A stretch of DNA of 64,000 bases from Alphaproteobacteria bacterium (GCA_023384135.1 JAHDXS010000001.1:1029878-1093877); one strand, 5' to 3'; numbered from the stretch's first letter, positions 25,279-36,218 are shown. Numbers and translations are program-made. The notes: generated from the sequence alone by a model not told the origin.

Positions 25279-25857
25279 TTATTCACGATTGACCACCGGG
25301 CTGCTGCGTCCGCGGCTGAACCCAATCTCCATCATGTTAAAGGTATCAACAACAAATCCGGCGAAAACCGGCTCAAAACTATAGGTCACGGCAACCACAA
25401 CCACGCCCTCTCCGGGCAGGGCCAACGGCTCAACCCGGTCGAAAACATCGGGGATCGCCGTCATATTCCGCGTATCGCGCCAGACAATTTCCGGATCACC
25501 GCTGCTGCCATCGAAACGTATGCTGACAATATCGACCCCGTACGTAGCCTTCGAAAGCGGCTCGAAGGCCAGCTCCCCGGCCTTGACCGCCTCGTTCACG
25601 TCGCTCGTGCTGACGATATTGTTCCGCGCGATCAGGTCGGCCACGATCTGCGAAGCCCGGATGGTCTTCTGGTTGGCCAGAATCCCGTTCCCCACGTCGT
25701 AAAGCCCGAGAAACAGGACCAGCATGACCGGAAAGATCATAGCGGCTTCTGTGCCCGCAATCCCGTCCTCCTCACGCAACCACCGCCCGAAAAGCTTCCG
25801 GAGAGGCGCACGGACAAACCCTGATTTAAGATCATGAGGCAGCATCTTCAAACTCAT
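25279..25857 (-). CDS. TadE/TadF-family pseudopilin
   Basis: About 192 residues from MSLKMLPHDL (overlapping the upstream gene by 26 bases; an internal ATG at 25845 is also possible). The basic leader is followed by EEDGIAGTEAAMIFPVMLVLFLGLYDVGNGI, a TadE-like class IV prepilin N-terminus with the conserved Glu. The rest is a periplasmic domain. It acts with the next TadE gene and TadG in Tad pilus assembly. Confidence 0.82.
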   Translation of the reverse strand: MSLKMLPHDLKSGFVRAPLRKLFGRWLREEDGIAGTEAAMIFPVMLVLFLGLYDVGNGILANQKTIRASQIVADLIARNNIVSTSDVNEAVKAGELAFEPLSKATYGVDIVSIRFDGSSGDPEIVWRDTRNMTAIPDVFDRVEPLALPGEGVVVVAVTYSFEPVFAGFVVDTFNMMEIGFSRGRSSPVVNRE

Positions 25858-26365
25858 ACGGTTCGGATTGCAGAACAATCGTGGACATAAACAGCGTACC
25901 GCCGTCCGGCCCGTTCAAAATCGGCCCGACCAGCGGCGTTTTCATCGTATAGCGATACCCGACGCGGATCAGCACGCGGTCGTTCGAACCCCCGGCGTCA
26001 AATCCTTGGGAAACCATGTTTCCGTCCTCGTCAAATACCGGGACCAGCGTTTCATAATCTTCATAGCTGTTCATCGTACGAACTTCGATCGTCACATCGT
26101 TACAGTCGATCAGCACATTGACGAAATTACACATCGCCGTTCGGAATTGCGTTTCCGGATCGCTTTGCGATTGCTGAAGCTGCCCTGTACGGATCAACCG
26201 CGCCGCCGAATCCGTCGCCCCCTCCAGCAAGCTGGCCGAAGCATACATCAGCGACAACTCCATGATCCCGAGGCTGAGCATGAAATAAGGGATGGCGACA
26301 AGGCTAAACTCGATAGCCGTCGCACCGTCATCTTTCCTGAGCAATTTTCTAAAAAAACCAAGCAT
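25832..26365 (-). CDS. tadE: TadE-family pseudopilin
   Basis: 177 residues. MLGFFRKLLRKDDG leads into ATAIEFSLVAIPYFMLSLGIME, an almost canonical TadE/Flp prepilin site (Gly before cleavage, Glu at +5). A soluble domain with two cysteines (MCNFVNVLIDCND) follows. It is first in the TadE-TadE/F-TadG unit; a terminator lies just upstream at 26431-26451. Confidence 0.88.
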   Translation of the reverse strand: MLGFFRKLLRKDDGATAIEFSLVAIPYFMLSLGIMELSLMYASASLLEGATDSAARLIRTGQLQQSQSDPETQFRTAMCNFVNVLIDCNDVTIEVRTMNSYEDYETLVPVFDEDGNMVSQGFDAGGSNDRVLIRVGYRYTMKTPLVGPILNGPDGGTLFMSTIVLQSEPYEFEDAAS

Positions 26366-26430
26366 GTCTTTGCACCGAACGCCGTGTTTTTATTCAATTT
26401 TATTACAAATTGGTTCTAGTTTCCGGGCAC

Positions 26431-26451
26431 AAAAAAAGCGGTCGCGCCGCT
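26431..26451 (-). terminator. Terminator after the 26.5-kb membrane-protein gene
   Basis: AGCGG-CGCGA-CCGCT followed by seven T on the minus strand; the T run is read from 26437 down to 26431. It separates the pseudokinase/membrane-protein unit from the TadE unit. Confidence 0.75.
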
Positions 26452-26524
26452 CTGTTTGAACCTATTAAGGGCCATACTACAAAAGCCCATATGCCATAAT
26501 ACTATCTAGACCTTAAACAAAAGG

Positions 26525-27079
26525 TTAACGCGCCCCCTCTTTCTTGACGATCCGGCTGGCGTCCTGTGGCAGGGGGAACCCCTCCTCGTCCAGCGGGATT
26601 TTCCCGGTCACTTCTGGCCCCCAGCGTTGCTCCAGATCTTTCTGCCGTGCTTCGATCTGGACAAGCCGCGCCTGCGCGCGGGAAAAAAGAAAGCTTGAGA
26701 TATACCCCGAAAGAAAGGCATCAAGAACATAACCCGTACCCGCCGTAGCGTAAATCATCACGAGAACCATCGGATCGGCGATAATCTCGATCCCCTTATC
26801 AAACCCCATATGACTGACGATAATTTTAAGCAAAAACGGAAAACAACCCGCAAAATTCATAAACGCGACAGAAAGCGCCCGCGCACCTCGTCCGCCGCCA
26901 TCGCCCGCCGCTAGGACGGCCCCCAGCGTCGGCAACATCCCGATGAGAAGCAAAAGCATGGCCGGAAGCGAAACAAGCCCGAGAATGACAATACAGATTA
27001 CGGCAAGGCTCAGACCGGGATTCGCAATCCCCCCCTTCCCGTTCTTTTCCTTCTTCGCCTTCTTTTCTTTGGCAGCCAT
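26525..27079 (-). CDS. Membrane protein of unknown function linked to the pseudokinase
   Basis: 184 residues. A Lys-rich N-terminus (MAAKEKKAKKEKNGKGG) precedes three or four membrane segments (about 23-57, 70-90, 100-130), then a charged coiled-coil-like stretch (FSRAQARLVQIEARQKDLEQRW) and the sequence EVTGKIPLDEEGFPLPQDASR. It lies 12 bases after the pseudokinase gene, and a terminator follows. I do not recognise the family. The proximity to TadE suggests a Tad accessory role, not demonstrated. Confidence 0.75.
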   Translation of the reverse strand: MAAKEKKAKKEKNGKGGIANPGLSLAVICIVILGLVSLPAMLLLLIGMLPTLGAVLAAGDGGGRGARALSVAFMNFAGCFPFLLKIIVSHMGFDKGIEIIADPMVLVMIYATAGTGYVLDAFLSGYISSFLFSRAQARLVQIEARQKDLEQRWGPEVTGKIPLDEEGFPLPQDASRIVKKEGAR

Positions 27080-27091
27080 CTGAGTGAACCC

Positions 27092-29176
27092 CTAAAACAC
27101 CGACGGCGCTTGCCCCGCCACAAACGACAGCGCAGCCATAACCATAAGAAGGAACGCGATAACCCCTGAAACCATGGCGGAAATTGCATGCGCATCGGCT
27201 CGCCCGAAACCGTGTTTGTTTTTCATCTGCTCGGTGATTTCATTATGCTCAAGCGAAAGATTGTAATATTCCAGCATCGCACGCTTATAATTGGCCATAT
27301 CCCTGGCCATGGTATCCTCATTCTCCAAAACCGCCGCGATCGCCGCCAGATCCCCCGCCCGGGCCGCAGATTTGACCTGCCCCTCAACATTCCCGCGTAT
27401 CGTTCGGTCGTGAAACCGCTCATACACGTACGGCAACATATCGGAAAACGCCTTGGCCAGATGCGGCAGAGAAGAGACCTTATAGCGCTTCTGAACCTGC
27501 GCAAGACATTTGATATTTCCTAAAATCTGCTTGTGCCGCTCGGGAGAGTTCAATTCATAAAGAAACCCGTCGATACACCGGCTATCTACCTCGCAGAGAA
27601 AAGCGATACTTTGCCGATCCAGAAAAAGGTCGCGGTGCCCGCCCTGCTCGGCGATGGATTCGAACGCATACAGAAGCTCCTCCGCATTCGTGACGAAATA
27701 GCCTTTCAGCTTGGGGCTAAGACAATTCACATTCTGATTTAATAAATACAGACACCGCTCCAGCCCGAACCCGGCCCGCATCTGTTTGAGCGCCAAACGG
27801 CACTCCTCATAAATTTTAAGCCACCGGGACACCGGCATCCCCTTGGCTTCCTGCATATACAATTGGTTCACAAAGGCGCTCTTTTCAATCAATTCATGAA
27901 AAATCTTGAGATCCTCGCCCTTCTCGAACGCCTGCGCCAAGGCTGTGTCGAATCCTTCGTAATTGAGCATACGCCCGCGATAAAATAGCGGCCACTCGGG
28001 CATCAAAGCGGAACGAATGTACGAAGTCATCAAATGCCCGTAATTTTTATCGCGCCCCTGATTTTTTGCGTTCTTTAACGCCATTTCATAACGCTCGTGC
28101 CCCTCCTTATCGTCAAGCGAACGCGTCAGCCACTGCTCGATCTGACCGTCCTCGACCATCCGTGAGAACAATTCCGGGTCGCGCGCGGCGTCGAACGCAA
28201 GTTCCGGGACAAAGAAATGATTTTTGCCTGCAAAGTTAAGGCCCCTAGCGCCCTTGCGTTTTCTTTGCGCCTGATGGGAAGGCGGCCGCTTCCCGCCGAC
28301 CCACACCGCGACATCGTCGATGTTCCAGCGCTGCTGCGGATCGTCGCTGAGCATACCCTTAAGCAAATCTTGAACCGGCGTGGACAATCGCTCCCGCCCG
28401 ATCAGAAAGGCATAACTGCCCTCTTCAAACTTGCCGGCAAGAATCTCCTGCGGACTCAGGGCCATGAACGCCGGGTCCGGCTCACGGATAGCAAGCGCCA
28501 GCGTCGCCCCGAACGCATAAAGATCCTCCGCAGCGCCGCCCGCCCCGCGCGCGATCGGCTCGGCCATGCCGCGCTCGATCGTCTCGCACAAAACATGCTG
28601 AAGATACCCGGCAGGAGAAGCCAGAGGACTGCCCAGAACAACAGCGTCCGAAACGCCGCGCACACCATAAAGATTCGCCGGTGAGATAAAACCGTGAAAA
28701 AACTCCTGCTTTCGCATTTCTGCCATCGCCTTGTAGAGCGACTTGAATATGACATCCAGCGTACGGTCCTGCCGCCACCCCAGACACAATTGCGATTTAT
28801 TGGCGCAAACGGGCGCGGTCGTGATGTTCTCATGAACAAAAACGTAACGCTGCCCCTCCGAAGGAGGCCAGTAAACGACGCCCGACCCGACAAGCGGGCT
28901 CAGCCCCGGATCACGGATGGTTTTATAAATCGAGGCGCTCTTACGCCGGGGAACAAGCCCGTCCTGACAGATCAGAGCATAGCAATTCACAGAGCGGTCC
29001 GGCTTTTGCTCGACGGCGGCATAGGCGCGCACGTCCCCCTGATCGAGATGGGGCAGAGGTTCACGTGGATTGATTCGGATACTCCTGCCGAGCAACACCT
29101 GACCATCCGCAGTGCGCCCGCCGCTGACATGCGCCTTTTGTTCACCAGCGACCTCGCGCGGAGATGAATCCGACAT
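27092..29176 (-). CDS. Membrane-anchored pseudokinase next to the Tad locus
   Basis: 694 residues. Residues ~60-295 follow a protein-kinase fold. HGFISPANL (161-169) aligns with HRDLKPxN but has Phe in place of the catalytic Asp. LGS (181-183) stands at the DFG position. AEDLYAFGATLAL (216-228) matches subdomain IX, and DDPQQRW (278-284) matches subdomain XI with its Arg. The missing aspartates argue for a pseudokinase. Residues ~310-640 are helical and of no recognised family. A single C-terminal membrane helix (about 665-688) suggests tail anchoring with the kinase part in the cytoplasm. It forms one unit with the membrane protein downstream. Confidence 0.75.
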   Translation of the reverse strand: MSDSSPREVAGEQKAHVSGGRTADGQVLLGRSIRINPREPLPHLDQGDVRAYAAVEQKPDRSVNCYALICQDGLVPRRKSASIYKTIRDPGLSPLVGSGVVYWPPSEGQRYVFVHENITTAPVCANKSQLCLGWRQDRTLDVIFKSLYKAMAEMRKQEFFHGFISPANLYGVRGVSDAVVLGSPLASPAGYLQHVLCETIERGMAEPIARGAGGAAEDLYAFGATLALAIREPDPAFMALSPQEILAGKFEEGSYAFLIGRERLSTPVQDLLKGMLSDDPQQRWNIDDVAVWVGGKRPPSHQAQRKRKGARGLNFAGKNHFFVPELAFDAARDPELFSRMVEDGQIEQWLTRSLDDKEGHERYEMALKNAKNQGRDKNYGHLMTSYIRSALMPEWPLFYRGRMLNYEGFDTALAQAFEKGEDLKIFHELIEKSAFVNQLYMQEAKGMPVSRWLKIYEECRLALKQMRAGFGLERCLYLLNQNVNCLSPKLKGYFVTNAEELLYAFESIAEQGGHRDLFLDRQSIAFLCEVDSRCIDGFLYELNSPERHKQILGNIKCLAQVQKRYKVSSLPHLAKAFSDMLPYVYERFHDRTIRGNVEGQVKSAARAGDLAAIAAVLENEDTMARDMANYKRAMLEYYNLSLEHNEITEQMKNKHGFGRADAHAISAMVSGVIAFLLMVMAALSFVAGQAPSVF

Positions 29177-29274
29177 CGCGCAACAAACTCCTTCTCGCTG
29201 TCATCCTGACAGCTATCTCGTCACGTCCCGTGACCACCGGAACAAGCGTAACCAAAAAAGTTTAAACGCGTTGC

Positions 29275-29315
29275 CCCAAAAAGTAAAACGCGCAGCGCCG
29301 CAATCACCGCGCTGC
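29275..29315 (-). terminator. purA terminator
   Basis: GCAGCGC and GCGCTGC form a 7-bp stem (29292-29315) with a 10-base loop; on the minus strand it is followed by GCGTTTTACTTTTT. It lies 30 bases past the purA stop. Confidence 0.8.
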
Positions 29316-29344
29316 CCACGCCGATTTTAGGGTAAGATCAAGGA

Positions 29345-30637
29345 TTAGCCTTGAAACGGATCGCGGACCAGAATCGTATCGTCCCGCTCCGGGCTGGTGG
29401 ACAGCATGCTCACCGGAGCCTCGATTAATTCCTCGATATGCCGGACATACTTTACCGCCTGCGCGGGCAAACCGCCCCAGCTCCGGGCACCATAGGTGCT
29501 TTCCTTCCAGCCCTCGACCGTCTCATAGATCGGCTTCACGCGGGCCTGATCGCTCTGCGAGGATGGGTAATAGTCAATCGTCTTGCCGTCCAGCTCGTAA
29601 GCCACGCAGATTTTGATCTCGTCCAGCCCGTCCAGAACGTCCAGCTTGGTCAGAGCAATGCCGTGCATCCCTGAAAGCTTGACAGCCTGCCGCACCATGA
29701 CGGAGTCAAACCACCCGCAGCGACGCTTGCGCCCGGTCACGGTGCCGAACTCCCGGCCCTGCCGCCCCAGAAACTCGCCCGTTTCGTCGGTCAGCTCCGT
29801 GGGGAACGGTCCTGTGCCGACCCGCGTCGTATAAGCTTTTGTAATCCCCAAAACATATTTAATTGCGTTTACGCCCATGCCCGTTCCCGCCGAGGCCTGC
29901 GCCGCAACGGTGTTGGAGGAGGTAACGAACGGATAGGTTCCATGGTCGATATCCAGCATCGTTCCTTGCGCACCTTCGAACAGGATCTTTTTCCCTTCCG
30001 TCTTGGCGGCATCCAGCTTCAGCCACGCAACACCGGCATAACGCAAAACCTCCGGCGCGATCGCCATCAAATCGTCAAACATCACGCCCGGGTCGATCTC
30101 TTTCATGCCGAACCCTTTGAGCAGGATGTTATGGTGGCGCATCATCGCCTCAAGCTTCTCCCGCAAAAGATCGGGATACCGCAGATCGCACACACGGATA
30201 CCCCGCCGCGCGACTTTGTCCTCGTAGCAAGGGCCGATCCCGCGCTTGGTGGTGCCGATCGGCGTTCCGCCCCGCGCGATTTCCATCGCCTCGTCCAGTT
30301 CCTCATGCACGGGTAGGATCAGGTTGGCGTTCTCCGCGACCAGTAAATTCTCGGGCGAAATCTCGACGCCCTTGGCTTGCACGTTTTTAATTTCCTTGAG
30401 CAGGGCCGTAGGGTTGATGACAACGCCGTTCCCGATGATCGAAAGCTTGCCGGGCCGGACGATCCCCGAAGGCAAAAGGCTCAGCTTATATTCCTTGCCG
30501 TCAATAACCAGCGTATGCCCCGCATTGTGCCCGCCCTGAAAACGAACCACAACATCCGCGCGGCTCGAAAGCCAGTCCACGATTTTTCCTTTCCCCTCGT
30601 CTCCCCACTGGGAGCCGATGATGGCCACGCTGCTCAT
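29345..30637 (-). CDS. purA: Adenylosuccinate synthase
   Basis: 430 residues, normal length. It joins IMP and aspartate with GTP to give adenylosuccinate, the first step from IMP to AMP. The N-terminal [17 protein letters not shown] loop with catalytic Asp, the GGHNAGHT motif, [36 protein letters not shown] and [12 protein letters not shown] are all intact. It lies 23 bases after hisZ, an arrangement common in alphaproteobacteria. Confidence 0.98.
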   Translation of the reverse strand: MSSVAIIGSQWGDEGKGKIVDWLSSRADVVVRFQGGHNAGHTLVIDGKEYKLSLLPSGIVRPGKLSIIGNGVVINPTALLKEIKNVQAKGVEISPENLLVAENANLILPVHEELDEAMEIARGGTPIGTTKRGIGPCYEDKVARRGIRVCDLRYPDLLREKLEAMMRHHNILLKGFGMKEIDPGVMFDDLMAIAPEVLRYAGVAWLKLDAAKTEGKKILFEGAQGTMLDIDHGTYPFVTSSNTVAAQASAGTGMGVNAIKYVLGITKAYTTRVGTGPFPTELTDETGEFLGRQGREFGTVTGRKRRCGWFDSVMVRQAVKLSGMHGIALTKLDVLDGLDEIKICVAYELDGKTIDYYPSSQSDQARVKPIYETVEGWKESTYGARSWGGLPAQAVKYVRHIEELIEAPVSMLSTSPERDDTILVRDPFQG

Positions 30638-30660
30638 GCTATTATGATCTCCATGTGAAA

Positions 30661-31836
30661 TTAAGCTTTAGGGTCATGAACAACCGCCCCGCCCTCATAT
30701 TTATGCGTACATCCCGCGCGAACCGTATCGCCAGCGCCGCCCGTGCCGCGCACGATCGTCCATCCCTGATCTTGAAGCGCACGGATATCCGACCATTGCG
30801 TCCCAGCGGGGACGAACACGCGCTGCGGCGGCTTTACCCCCGCGCAGGCCTTGCGGATCGTATCCATGTAAAGCGTAAAGCCCTTCGCGGTTTCCGTGTC
30901 GCCGCTTTTGCCGAACCGCACGTCATAACACCCGCCGCGCCCCAGCTCGCCGTGCACCTTGGACGAAAACAAAGCAAATCCGAGATGGCTGTGATACTCG
31001 AACCCCACCTGCTCCAACAGATCGACCGTAACGCTGACATCGCCAATGCCGAGTTCGCCCAGCGCCCGCTCGACGCCTGCGCAAACCTCTTTAAGGCGCT
31101 TAACATCGTCCCTCAAAGCGGGCGGCAAAAGATCGTCCTTAAGCGCGGTGAACAGAGCCTCCACCTGCTTAGATCCCGCCGAAATATCCATGACATGCGA
31201 AAGCGCAGACACATCGGTTTTGGGAAGCGTCGCCAGCAAATCCCGGTCGCGCTGCGCCACCGCGCGCTTGATCGTCGCCACAGCATCAGCACTAAGATTT
31301 TGGGGTATCAGCGAGGTCACGAAACCGGGAATGGTTAGATCCAGCGTCACAGCATCGAACCCGATCGCCTTGAGACCCAGAATCGCCAGAACGCAGATCT
31401 CGACGTCGCTTTCCGCCTGCTCGTCGCCAATGATCTCGCATCCCACCTGACAAAACTGCCGGACGGTGCGCAACTGGTTCCCCTTCGTGCGCAAAACATC
31501 GTTGGCATAAGTAAGACGCAGCGGGCGCGGCTCCCGCAAAAGGCGCGAACCCGCGATCCGCGCGATCTGCGGCGTGATATCCGAACGCAGACCCAGCATC
31601 CGGTGCGTCACCGGGTCCATAAGACGGAACGTCTCACCCGACAGCCGCTCACCCGGCCCCGGCGCCAAAAGACTATCCTCGAATTCCAGAAGCGGCGGTT
31701 TGATCCGGCGATATCCGAACGAGGAAAAGGTCGCGATAAGGGTGCTGATCGACTGCGCCTCCACATCCGCCTGCGGAGGCAGCAGATCCTCGAAGCCGTT
31801 AGGCAGCAGGGCGAGTTCGGCGCTATCGTTGCTCAT
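30661..31836 (-). CDS. hisZ: ATP phosphoribosyltransferase regulatory subunit
   Basis: 391 residues. A catalytically inactive HisRS paralog that activates the short HisG in histidine synthesis. [43 protein letters not shown] is the HisRS-like class II core, with motif 2-like [24 protein letters not shown]. There is no anticodon-binding domain, and the C-terminus is short ([16 protein letters not shown]). hisG is not in the window. It lies between glmM and purA. Confidence 0.93.
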   Translation of the reverse strand: MSNDSAELALLPNGFEDLLPPQADVEAQSISTLIATFSSFGYRRIKPPLLEFEDSLLAPGPGERLSGETFRLMDPVTHRMLGLRSDITPQIARIAGSRLLREPRPLRLTYANDVLRTKGNQLRTVRQFCQVGCEIIGDEQAESDVEICVLAILGLKAIGFDAVTLDLTIPGFVTSLIPQNLSADAVATIKRAVAQRDRDLLATLPKTDVSALSHVMDISAGSKQVEALFTALKDDLLPPALRDDVKRLKEVCAGVERALGELGIGDVSVTVDLLEQVGFEYHSHLGFALFSSKVHGELGRGGCYDVRFGKSGDTETAKGFTLYMDTIRKACAGVKPPQRVFVPAGTQWSDIRALQDQGWTIVRGTGGAGDTVRAGCTHKYEGGAVVHDPKA

Positions 31837-31893
31837 TCTTCGCTCCGGAAAAGAAGTCCGTCTTTTCTAATCGATTAAATTACAGGGTAATGG

Positions 31894-33264
31894 TTAGCCT
31901 GATCGGGCGACTTTTTCAATGACTTCGCACAAATCGTTAACCACGCCCTCGACCAGCACGGGGTCGTCCCCCTCCGCCATCACGCGGATCAGCGGCTCGG
32001 TGCCCGATTCCCGCACCAGAACCCGCCCGAAACCGTTGAATTTACTCTGGGCGTTGGCGATCGCCTCTTTCACGGCCTCGCTCTGCATGGGCTTGCCGCC
32101 CTTTTCGAACCGCACGTTCTTAAGGATTTGCGGCAGGGGTGTAAACTGGTTCAAAACCGCGTTCGCCTTGCGTCCCTGCTCCTTAACGAGGCTCAAAATC
32201 TGCAACGCCGCCAAAAGCCCATCGCCCGTGGTCGCATGATCGGAGAGAATGATATGCCCCGACTGCTCCCCGCCCAGATTGACGCCCTCTTCGCGCATTT
32301 TCTCAACCACATGGCGGTCGCCCACCGGCGTGCGCAAAAGCTTCAGCCCACGCTCCAGCAAAATGCGCTCTAACCCCAGATTCGACATCACCGTAGCCAC
32401 CACGCAATCCCCGCGCAGCGTACCCTTCTCCTTCATGGAAAGCGCAAGAGACGCCATAAGCTGGTCCCCGTCGATGACGTCCCCGCCTTCGTCTACGACG
32501 ATCAAACGGTCCGCATCCCCGTCCAGCGCGATCCCGATATCCGCGCCCTGCTCGACCACCGCGCGTTGCAGAGCCGCCGTATGCGTAGCGCCGAACCCTT
32601 CGTTGATGTTCCGCCCGTTCGGCTGACAGCCGATGGAAACGACCTCGGCCTCAAGCTCCCACAGAATTTGCGGCGCGACCTTGTAAGCCGCCCCGTGCGC
32701 GGCGTCCACCACGACCTTGAGCCCGTCGAAATTCGCATGGCGCGGCAGGCTCCGCTTGAGTGACTCGATATACCGACCCAGCGCATCGTCCAGACGGCTG
32801 GCTTTTCCGAGATTTTCCGGAGAGACCAGATCGGCGCTCAAATCCCGCCCGATCATCTCCTCGATCCGCTGCTCGATGGAATCGTCCAGCTTGAAACCGT
32901 CCGGCCCGAACAGCTTGATCCCGTTATCCGTATAAGGGTTGTGGGAGGCGGAAATCATAACGCCGACATCTGCGCGCAGCGACCGCGCCAGCCCGGCGAT
33001 CCCTGGCGTCGGGATCGGCCCGACGAGAATCACATCCATCCCCATAGCCACGAAACCGGCGCTCATCGCCTGTTCCAACATATAGCCCGAAAGCCGCGTA
33101 TCCTTGCCGATGATCGCGCGGTCCATGTGTCCGCCGTTGCGCGCGTCGCGCAGAACAATCGCCGTCGCCATGGCAACCCGCAGCGCCATGTCCGCCGTCA
33201 TGGGAAACTGGTTGGCTTTGCCGCGGATCCCGTCGGTACCGAAATATTTTATTGCTTCGCTCAT
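31894..33264 (-). CDS. glmM: Phosphoglucosamine mutase
   Basis: 456 residues from [15 protein letters not shown] (33264; a start 9 bases upstream is possible). It converts glucosamine-6-P to glucosamine-1-P for peptidoglycan and LPS. The catalytic phosphoserine loop [14 protein letters not shown], the metal loop [11 protein letters not shown], the sugar loop GGEQSGHII and the phosphate loop [12 protein letters not shown] are all present. It heads the glmM-hisZ-purA unit. Commonly it follows ftsH; here a convergent hydrolase gene separates the two. Confidence 0.97.
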   Translation of the reverse strand: MSEAIKYFGTDGIRGKANQFPMTADMALRVAMATAIVLRDARNGGHMDRAIIGKDTRLSGYMLEQAMSAGFVAMGMDVILVGPIPTPGIAGLARSLRADVGVMISASHNPYTDNGIKLFGPDGFKLDDSIEQRIEEMIGRDLSADLVSPENLGKASRLDDALGRYIESLKRSLPRHANFDGLKVVVDAAHGAAYKVAPQILWELEAEVVSIGCQPNGRNINEGFGATHTAALQRAVVEQGADIGIALDGDADRLIVVDEGGDVIDGDQLMASLALSMKEKGTLRGDCVVATVMSNLGLERILLERGLKLLRTPVGDRHVVEKMREEGVNLGGEQSGHIILSDHATTGDGLLAALQILSLVKEQGRKANAVLNQFTPLPQILKNVRFEKGGKPMQSEAVKEAIANAQSKFNGFGRVLVRESGTEPLIRVMAEGDDPVLVEGVVNDLCEVIEKVARSG

Positions 33265-33400
33265 GGCCATCATTAAACCGTCAATCGCGCTGCTTTACAA
33301 CGCCAGGAAGCCAAAACGCAAGCTTTTTCAACGATTTTCTTGTCTAAACCAAAGACTTATGGCAGATTTAAGGCTCATAATAAGAATAAAGGCGGGGTGT

Positions 33401-34318
33401 ATGAAGGGGGATTTTTCGCGCTATTCAGGCCTATTATCCGACGCTTCCGGACTTCCAGAACCGGTAACGGTCATTCCAGGCAACAGCCCGTTTATCTTTT
33501 CCGGCCCGCACAACGGTTTGGCGGTCCCCGGCGCTCCCGAAAAACCGCTAGGCCTAGACCGCAAATGGTTCGAGCAGGCCCACGAAGCCAGCGACCTCAA
33601 CATGGCGGCCCTCTTCCAGCGCCTTATACCGCGGCTGCCCGCCGCCTCCTTTATCTGGAGCAATTATTCACGCCTTGTGGCCGACACCAACCGCATGCCC
33701 GACAAGGCGATTGCGGAAACTTCCTCCGAGTATGAGGATATGCCGATCCCCGGCAACGACCCCGGCGTTTTAACGCCGGAGGAACGTGAGACCCGCATGA
33801 ACGCCGTATACTGGCCTTACCACAACGCTCTGGCGGACCTTGTAAAGGAGACCAGACAGAAATTCGGCATGGCTATACTGATCGACATGCACTCCTTCTC
33901 ACCCGTCTGGCTTGGCCGCAAACGCGAAAGCGAAATCGGCCTGCTATCCCTTGACGAACAGCAGCCCTTAGCCCAGATTTCTGATGAATTCCTGAAAGAA
34001 CGAAGCGGCCTCCGCTACATCCAGCGGCAGCCGTATTTCTTGCCCGAGCGCGTCTCGATAACCGCCGCGCCTCTGGTCACAGAAAGAACAGGCGCGCCCT
34101 ACTTCGGCTTTGAAATCCGCAACGACCTGATCGCCGATGAGGTCGGACAGGACAGGCTATGCGATCTAATTGCCAACTACATGAAGTTCGTTGGAAACCA
34201 CCCGCATCGGGACATGGTCTTTTCACCCGCCATTCCATACCACGACCACCGGCGGCCTACCGCACAGGACACCCTCCAAAACGCAGAGGCGGGACCCGAA
34301 GACCCCGCCCCCGTTTAA
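33401..34318 (+). CDS. N-formylglutamate amidohydrolase family protein
   Basis: 305 residues from ATG 33401. A longer frame to 33104 is antisense to glmM and is rejected; an ATG at 33359 is possible. Family motifs are FIFSGPHNGLAVPG, the metal-site region WSNYSRLVADTNRMPD, ILIDMHSFSPVW and FGFEIRNDLI. It hydrolyses N-formyl-glutamate or related N-acyl amino acids (last step of one histidine degradation route). No hut genes are nearby, so the substrate is open. It lies between glmM and ftsH, divergent from glmM and convergent with ftsH. Confidence 0.85.
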   Translation: MKGDFSRYSGLLSDASGLPEPVTVIPGNSPFIFSGPHNGLAVPGAPEKPLGLDRKWFEQAHEASDLNMAALFQRLIPRLPAASFIWSNYSRLVADTNRMPDKAIAETSSEYEDMPIPGNDPGVLTPEERETRMNAVYWPYHNALADLVKETRQKFGMAILIDMHSFSPVWLGRKRESEIGLLSLDEQQPLAQISDEFLKERSGLRYIQRQPYFLPERVSITAAPLVTERTGAPYFGFEIRNDLIADEVGQDRLCDLIANYMKFVGNHPHRDMVFSPAIPYHDHRRPTAQDTLQNAEAGPEDPAPV

Positions 34319-34334
34319 ATCCGGGAATAAACCC

Positions 34335-36218
34335 TCAAGCTTCTTGCGGTCTCTTGCCGCCCATACTCCCGCTCGTGGGGACAGAGGGGCGAGGCGGAAC
34401 AGGGGTATGTGAATCATCTGAATCATCACGGATGATCGCCTCCCCGCGCAAAAGCGCCTTGATCTCATCGCCCGACAGCAGCTCATATTCCAGCAACGCT
34501 TTGGCGATCTTGTGCAAATCGTCGATATTATCGGTCAGGATTGTCTTGGCCCGCTCATACCCCTCCTCGATCAAACGCCGGATCTCGGCATCGATGCGAT
34601 TGGACATTTGCGCGGAAATACGCCGCGGATGATAGCTGTTCGGGTCTTCCCCGTAATTCACCATGCCGATATCATCGCTCAAACCCCATTGAGTCACCAT
34701 CGCGTTGGCGAGGCGGGTTGCCTGCTGAATATCGCCCGATGCACCGCTTGTGACCTTTTCTTTGCCGAAAATAATCTCCTCGGCCACGCGCCCGCCCATG
34801 GTCACCGACAAATCGGCCTTCATCTTGGCAAGCGACGAGCTGTAACGGTCGCCCTCCGGCAAGCGCATAACCATCCCCAGCGCGCGCCCGCGCGGCACGA
34901 TCGTCGCCTTGTGGATCGGGTCGGATTCCGGCTCGTGCATGGTAACCAGCGCATGCCCGGCCTCATGGTAAGCCGTGAGCTTCTTTTCCTCCTCGCTCAT
35001 TGCCATAGAACGACGCTCAGCGCCCATCATCACCTTGTCTTTAGCGGACTCAAAATCCTCCATCGTGACAACGCGCTTGTTCTTACGCGCCGCCATCAGG
35101 GCGGCCTCGTTCACGATATTGGCCAGCTCCGCCCCGGAAAATCCGGGCGTACCCCGCGCGATCACGGCGGCATCCACGTTGTTCGAGAGCGGCACCTTTT
35201 TCATATGGACGCGCAGGATCTTCTCCCGGCCCTTCACATCGGGCAGCGGAACGGTAATCTGGCGGTCGAAACGGCCCGGACGCAATAGCGCGGGGTCCAG
35301 AACGTCCGGCCTGTTCGTGGCGGCCAGAATGATAACCCCCTCCGAGGTCTCGAAACCGTCCATCTCCACAAGCAACTGGTTGAGCGTTTGCTCGCGCTCG
35401 TCGTTTCCGCCGCCGTATCCGGCGCCCCGGTGACGACCCACGGCGTCGATCTCGTCGATGAAGATAATACACGGCGCGTTTTTCTTGCCCTGTTCGAACA
35501 TGTCGCGCACACGGCTCGCGCCCACCCCCACGAACATTTCAACGAAATCCGAACCCGAAATGGTGAAGAACGGCACGCCGGCCTCTCCTGCCACCGCACG
35601 AGCGATCAACGTCTTACCCGTACCCGGCGAACCGACCAGCAACGCCCCTTTCGGAATCTTGCCGCCCAGACGCTGAAACTTCTGCGGGTCCTTCAGAAAC
35701 TCGACGATCTCCTGCAATTCCTCTTTGGCTTCCTCGATCCCAGCCACGTCCTCAAAGGTAACCCGTCCGTGCCGCTCGGTCAGCATCTTCGCGCGGGATT
35801 TACCGAAGCCCATCGCCCCGCCGCCGCCGCGTCCCTGCATCTGCCGCATGAACATCACCCAGACACCGACGATCACGACGACCGGCAGCATGGTAATCAG
35901 CAGCTGCGCCATAAGCCCCTGCTGCTCAATCGCCCGCACGTTGACCTTGACCGGAGTGCCGATCACCCGCTCGATTGCGTTTTCCATAAACGGAATCGTC
36001 GTATAGAACATCTCGGGGGAATCTGTATATTGCCCGGTAATCCGGTCGCCCTTGATCGTGATTTCCTTGATAGCGCCGGCCTTCGCCTGCTGCACGAATT
36101 CGGTATAGGCGACTTCCTTCGCCCCGCGCATCAGCGGATCCTGCGCCTGCCCCATGAGGGTGACGAGAAACATAATCACAAGGGCAACGCCCAACCAGAC
36201 AACAATATTACGGTTCAT
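34335..36218 (-). CDS. ftsH: ATP-dependent zinc metalloprotease FtsH
   Basis: 627 residues. Membrane-bound AAA+ protease for quality control and regulated proteolysis. Two N-terminal membrane helices (about 5-22, 105-125) flank a periplasmic domain. They are followed by Walker A GSPGTGKT, Walker [17 protein letters not shown], the SRH ([21 protein letters not shown]) and the zinc site HEAGH at 418-422. The C-terminus ends in a Pro/Ser-rich tail. It lies about 110 bases downstream of tilS. Confidence 0.98.
   Translation of the reverse strand: MNRNIVVWLGVALVIMFLVTLMGQAQDPLMRGAKEVAYTEFVQQAKAGAIKEITIKGDRITGQYTDSPEMFYTTIPFMENAIERVIGTPVKVNVRAIEQQGLMAQLLITMLPVVVIVGVWVMFMRQMQGRGGGGAMGFGKSRAKMLTERHGRVTFEDVAGIEEAKEELQEIVEFLKDPQKFQRLGGKIPKGALLVGSPGTGKTLIARAVAGEAGVPFFTISGSDFVEMFVGVGASRVRDMFEQGKKNAPCIIFIDEIDAVGRHRGAGYGGGNDEREQTLNQLLVEMDGFETSEGVIILAATNRPDVLDPALLRPGRFDRQITVPLPDVKGREKILRVHMKKVPLSNNVDAAVIARGTPGFSGAELANIVNEAALMAARKNKRVVTMEDFESAKDKVMMGAERRSMAMSEEEKKLTAYHEAGHALVTMHEPESDPIHKATIVPRGRALGMVMRLPEGDRYSSSLAKMKADLSVTMGGRVAEEIIFGKEKVTSGASGDIQQATRLANAMVTQWGLSDDIGMVNYGEDPNSYHPRRISAQMSNRIDAEIRRLIEEGYERAKTILTDNIDDLHKIAKALLEYELLSGDEIKALLRGEAIIRDDSDDSHTPVPPRPSVPTSGSMGGKRPQEA

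Noticed and set aside
33104-33400. N-terminal extension of the N-formylglutamate amidohydrolase
   Set aside because: Mostly antisense to the 5' end of glmM and unlike the family. The ATG at 33401 gives a normal-length protein.
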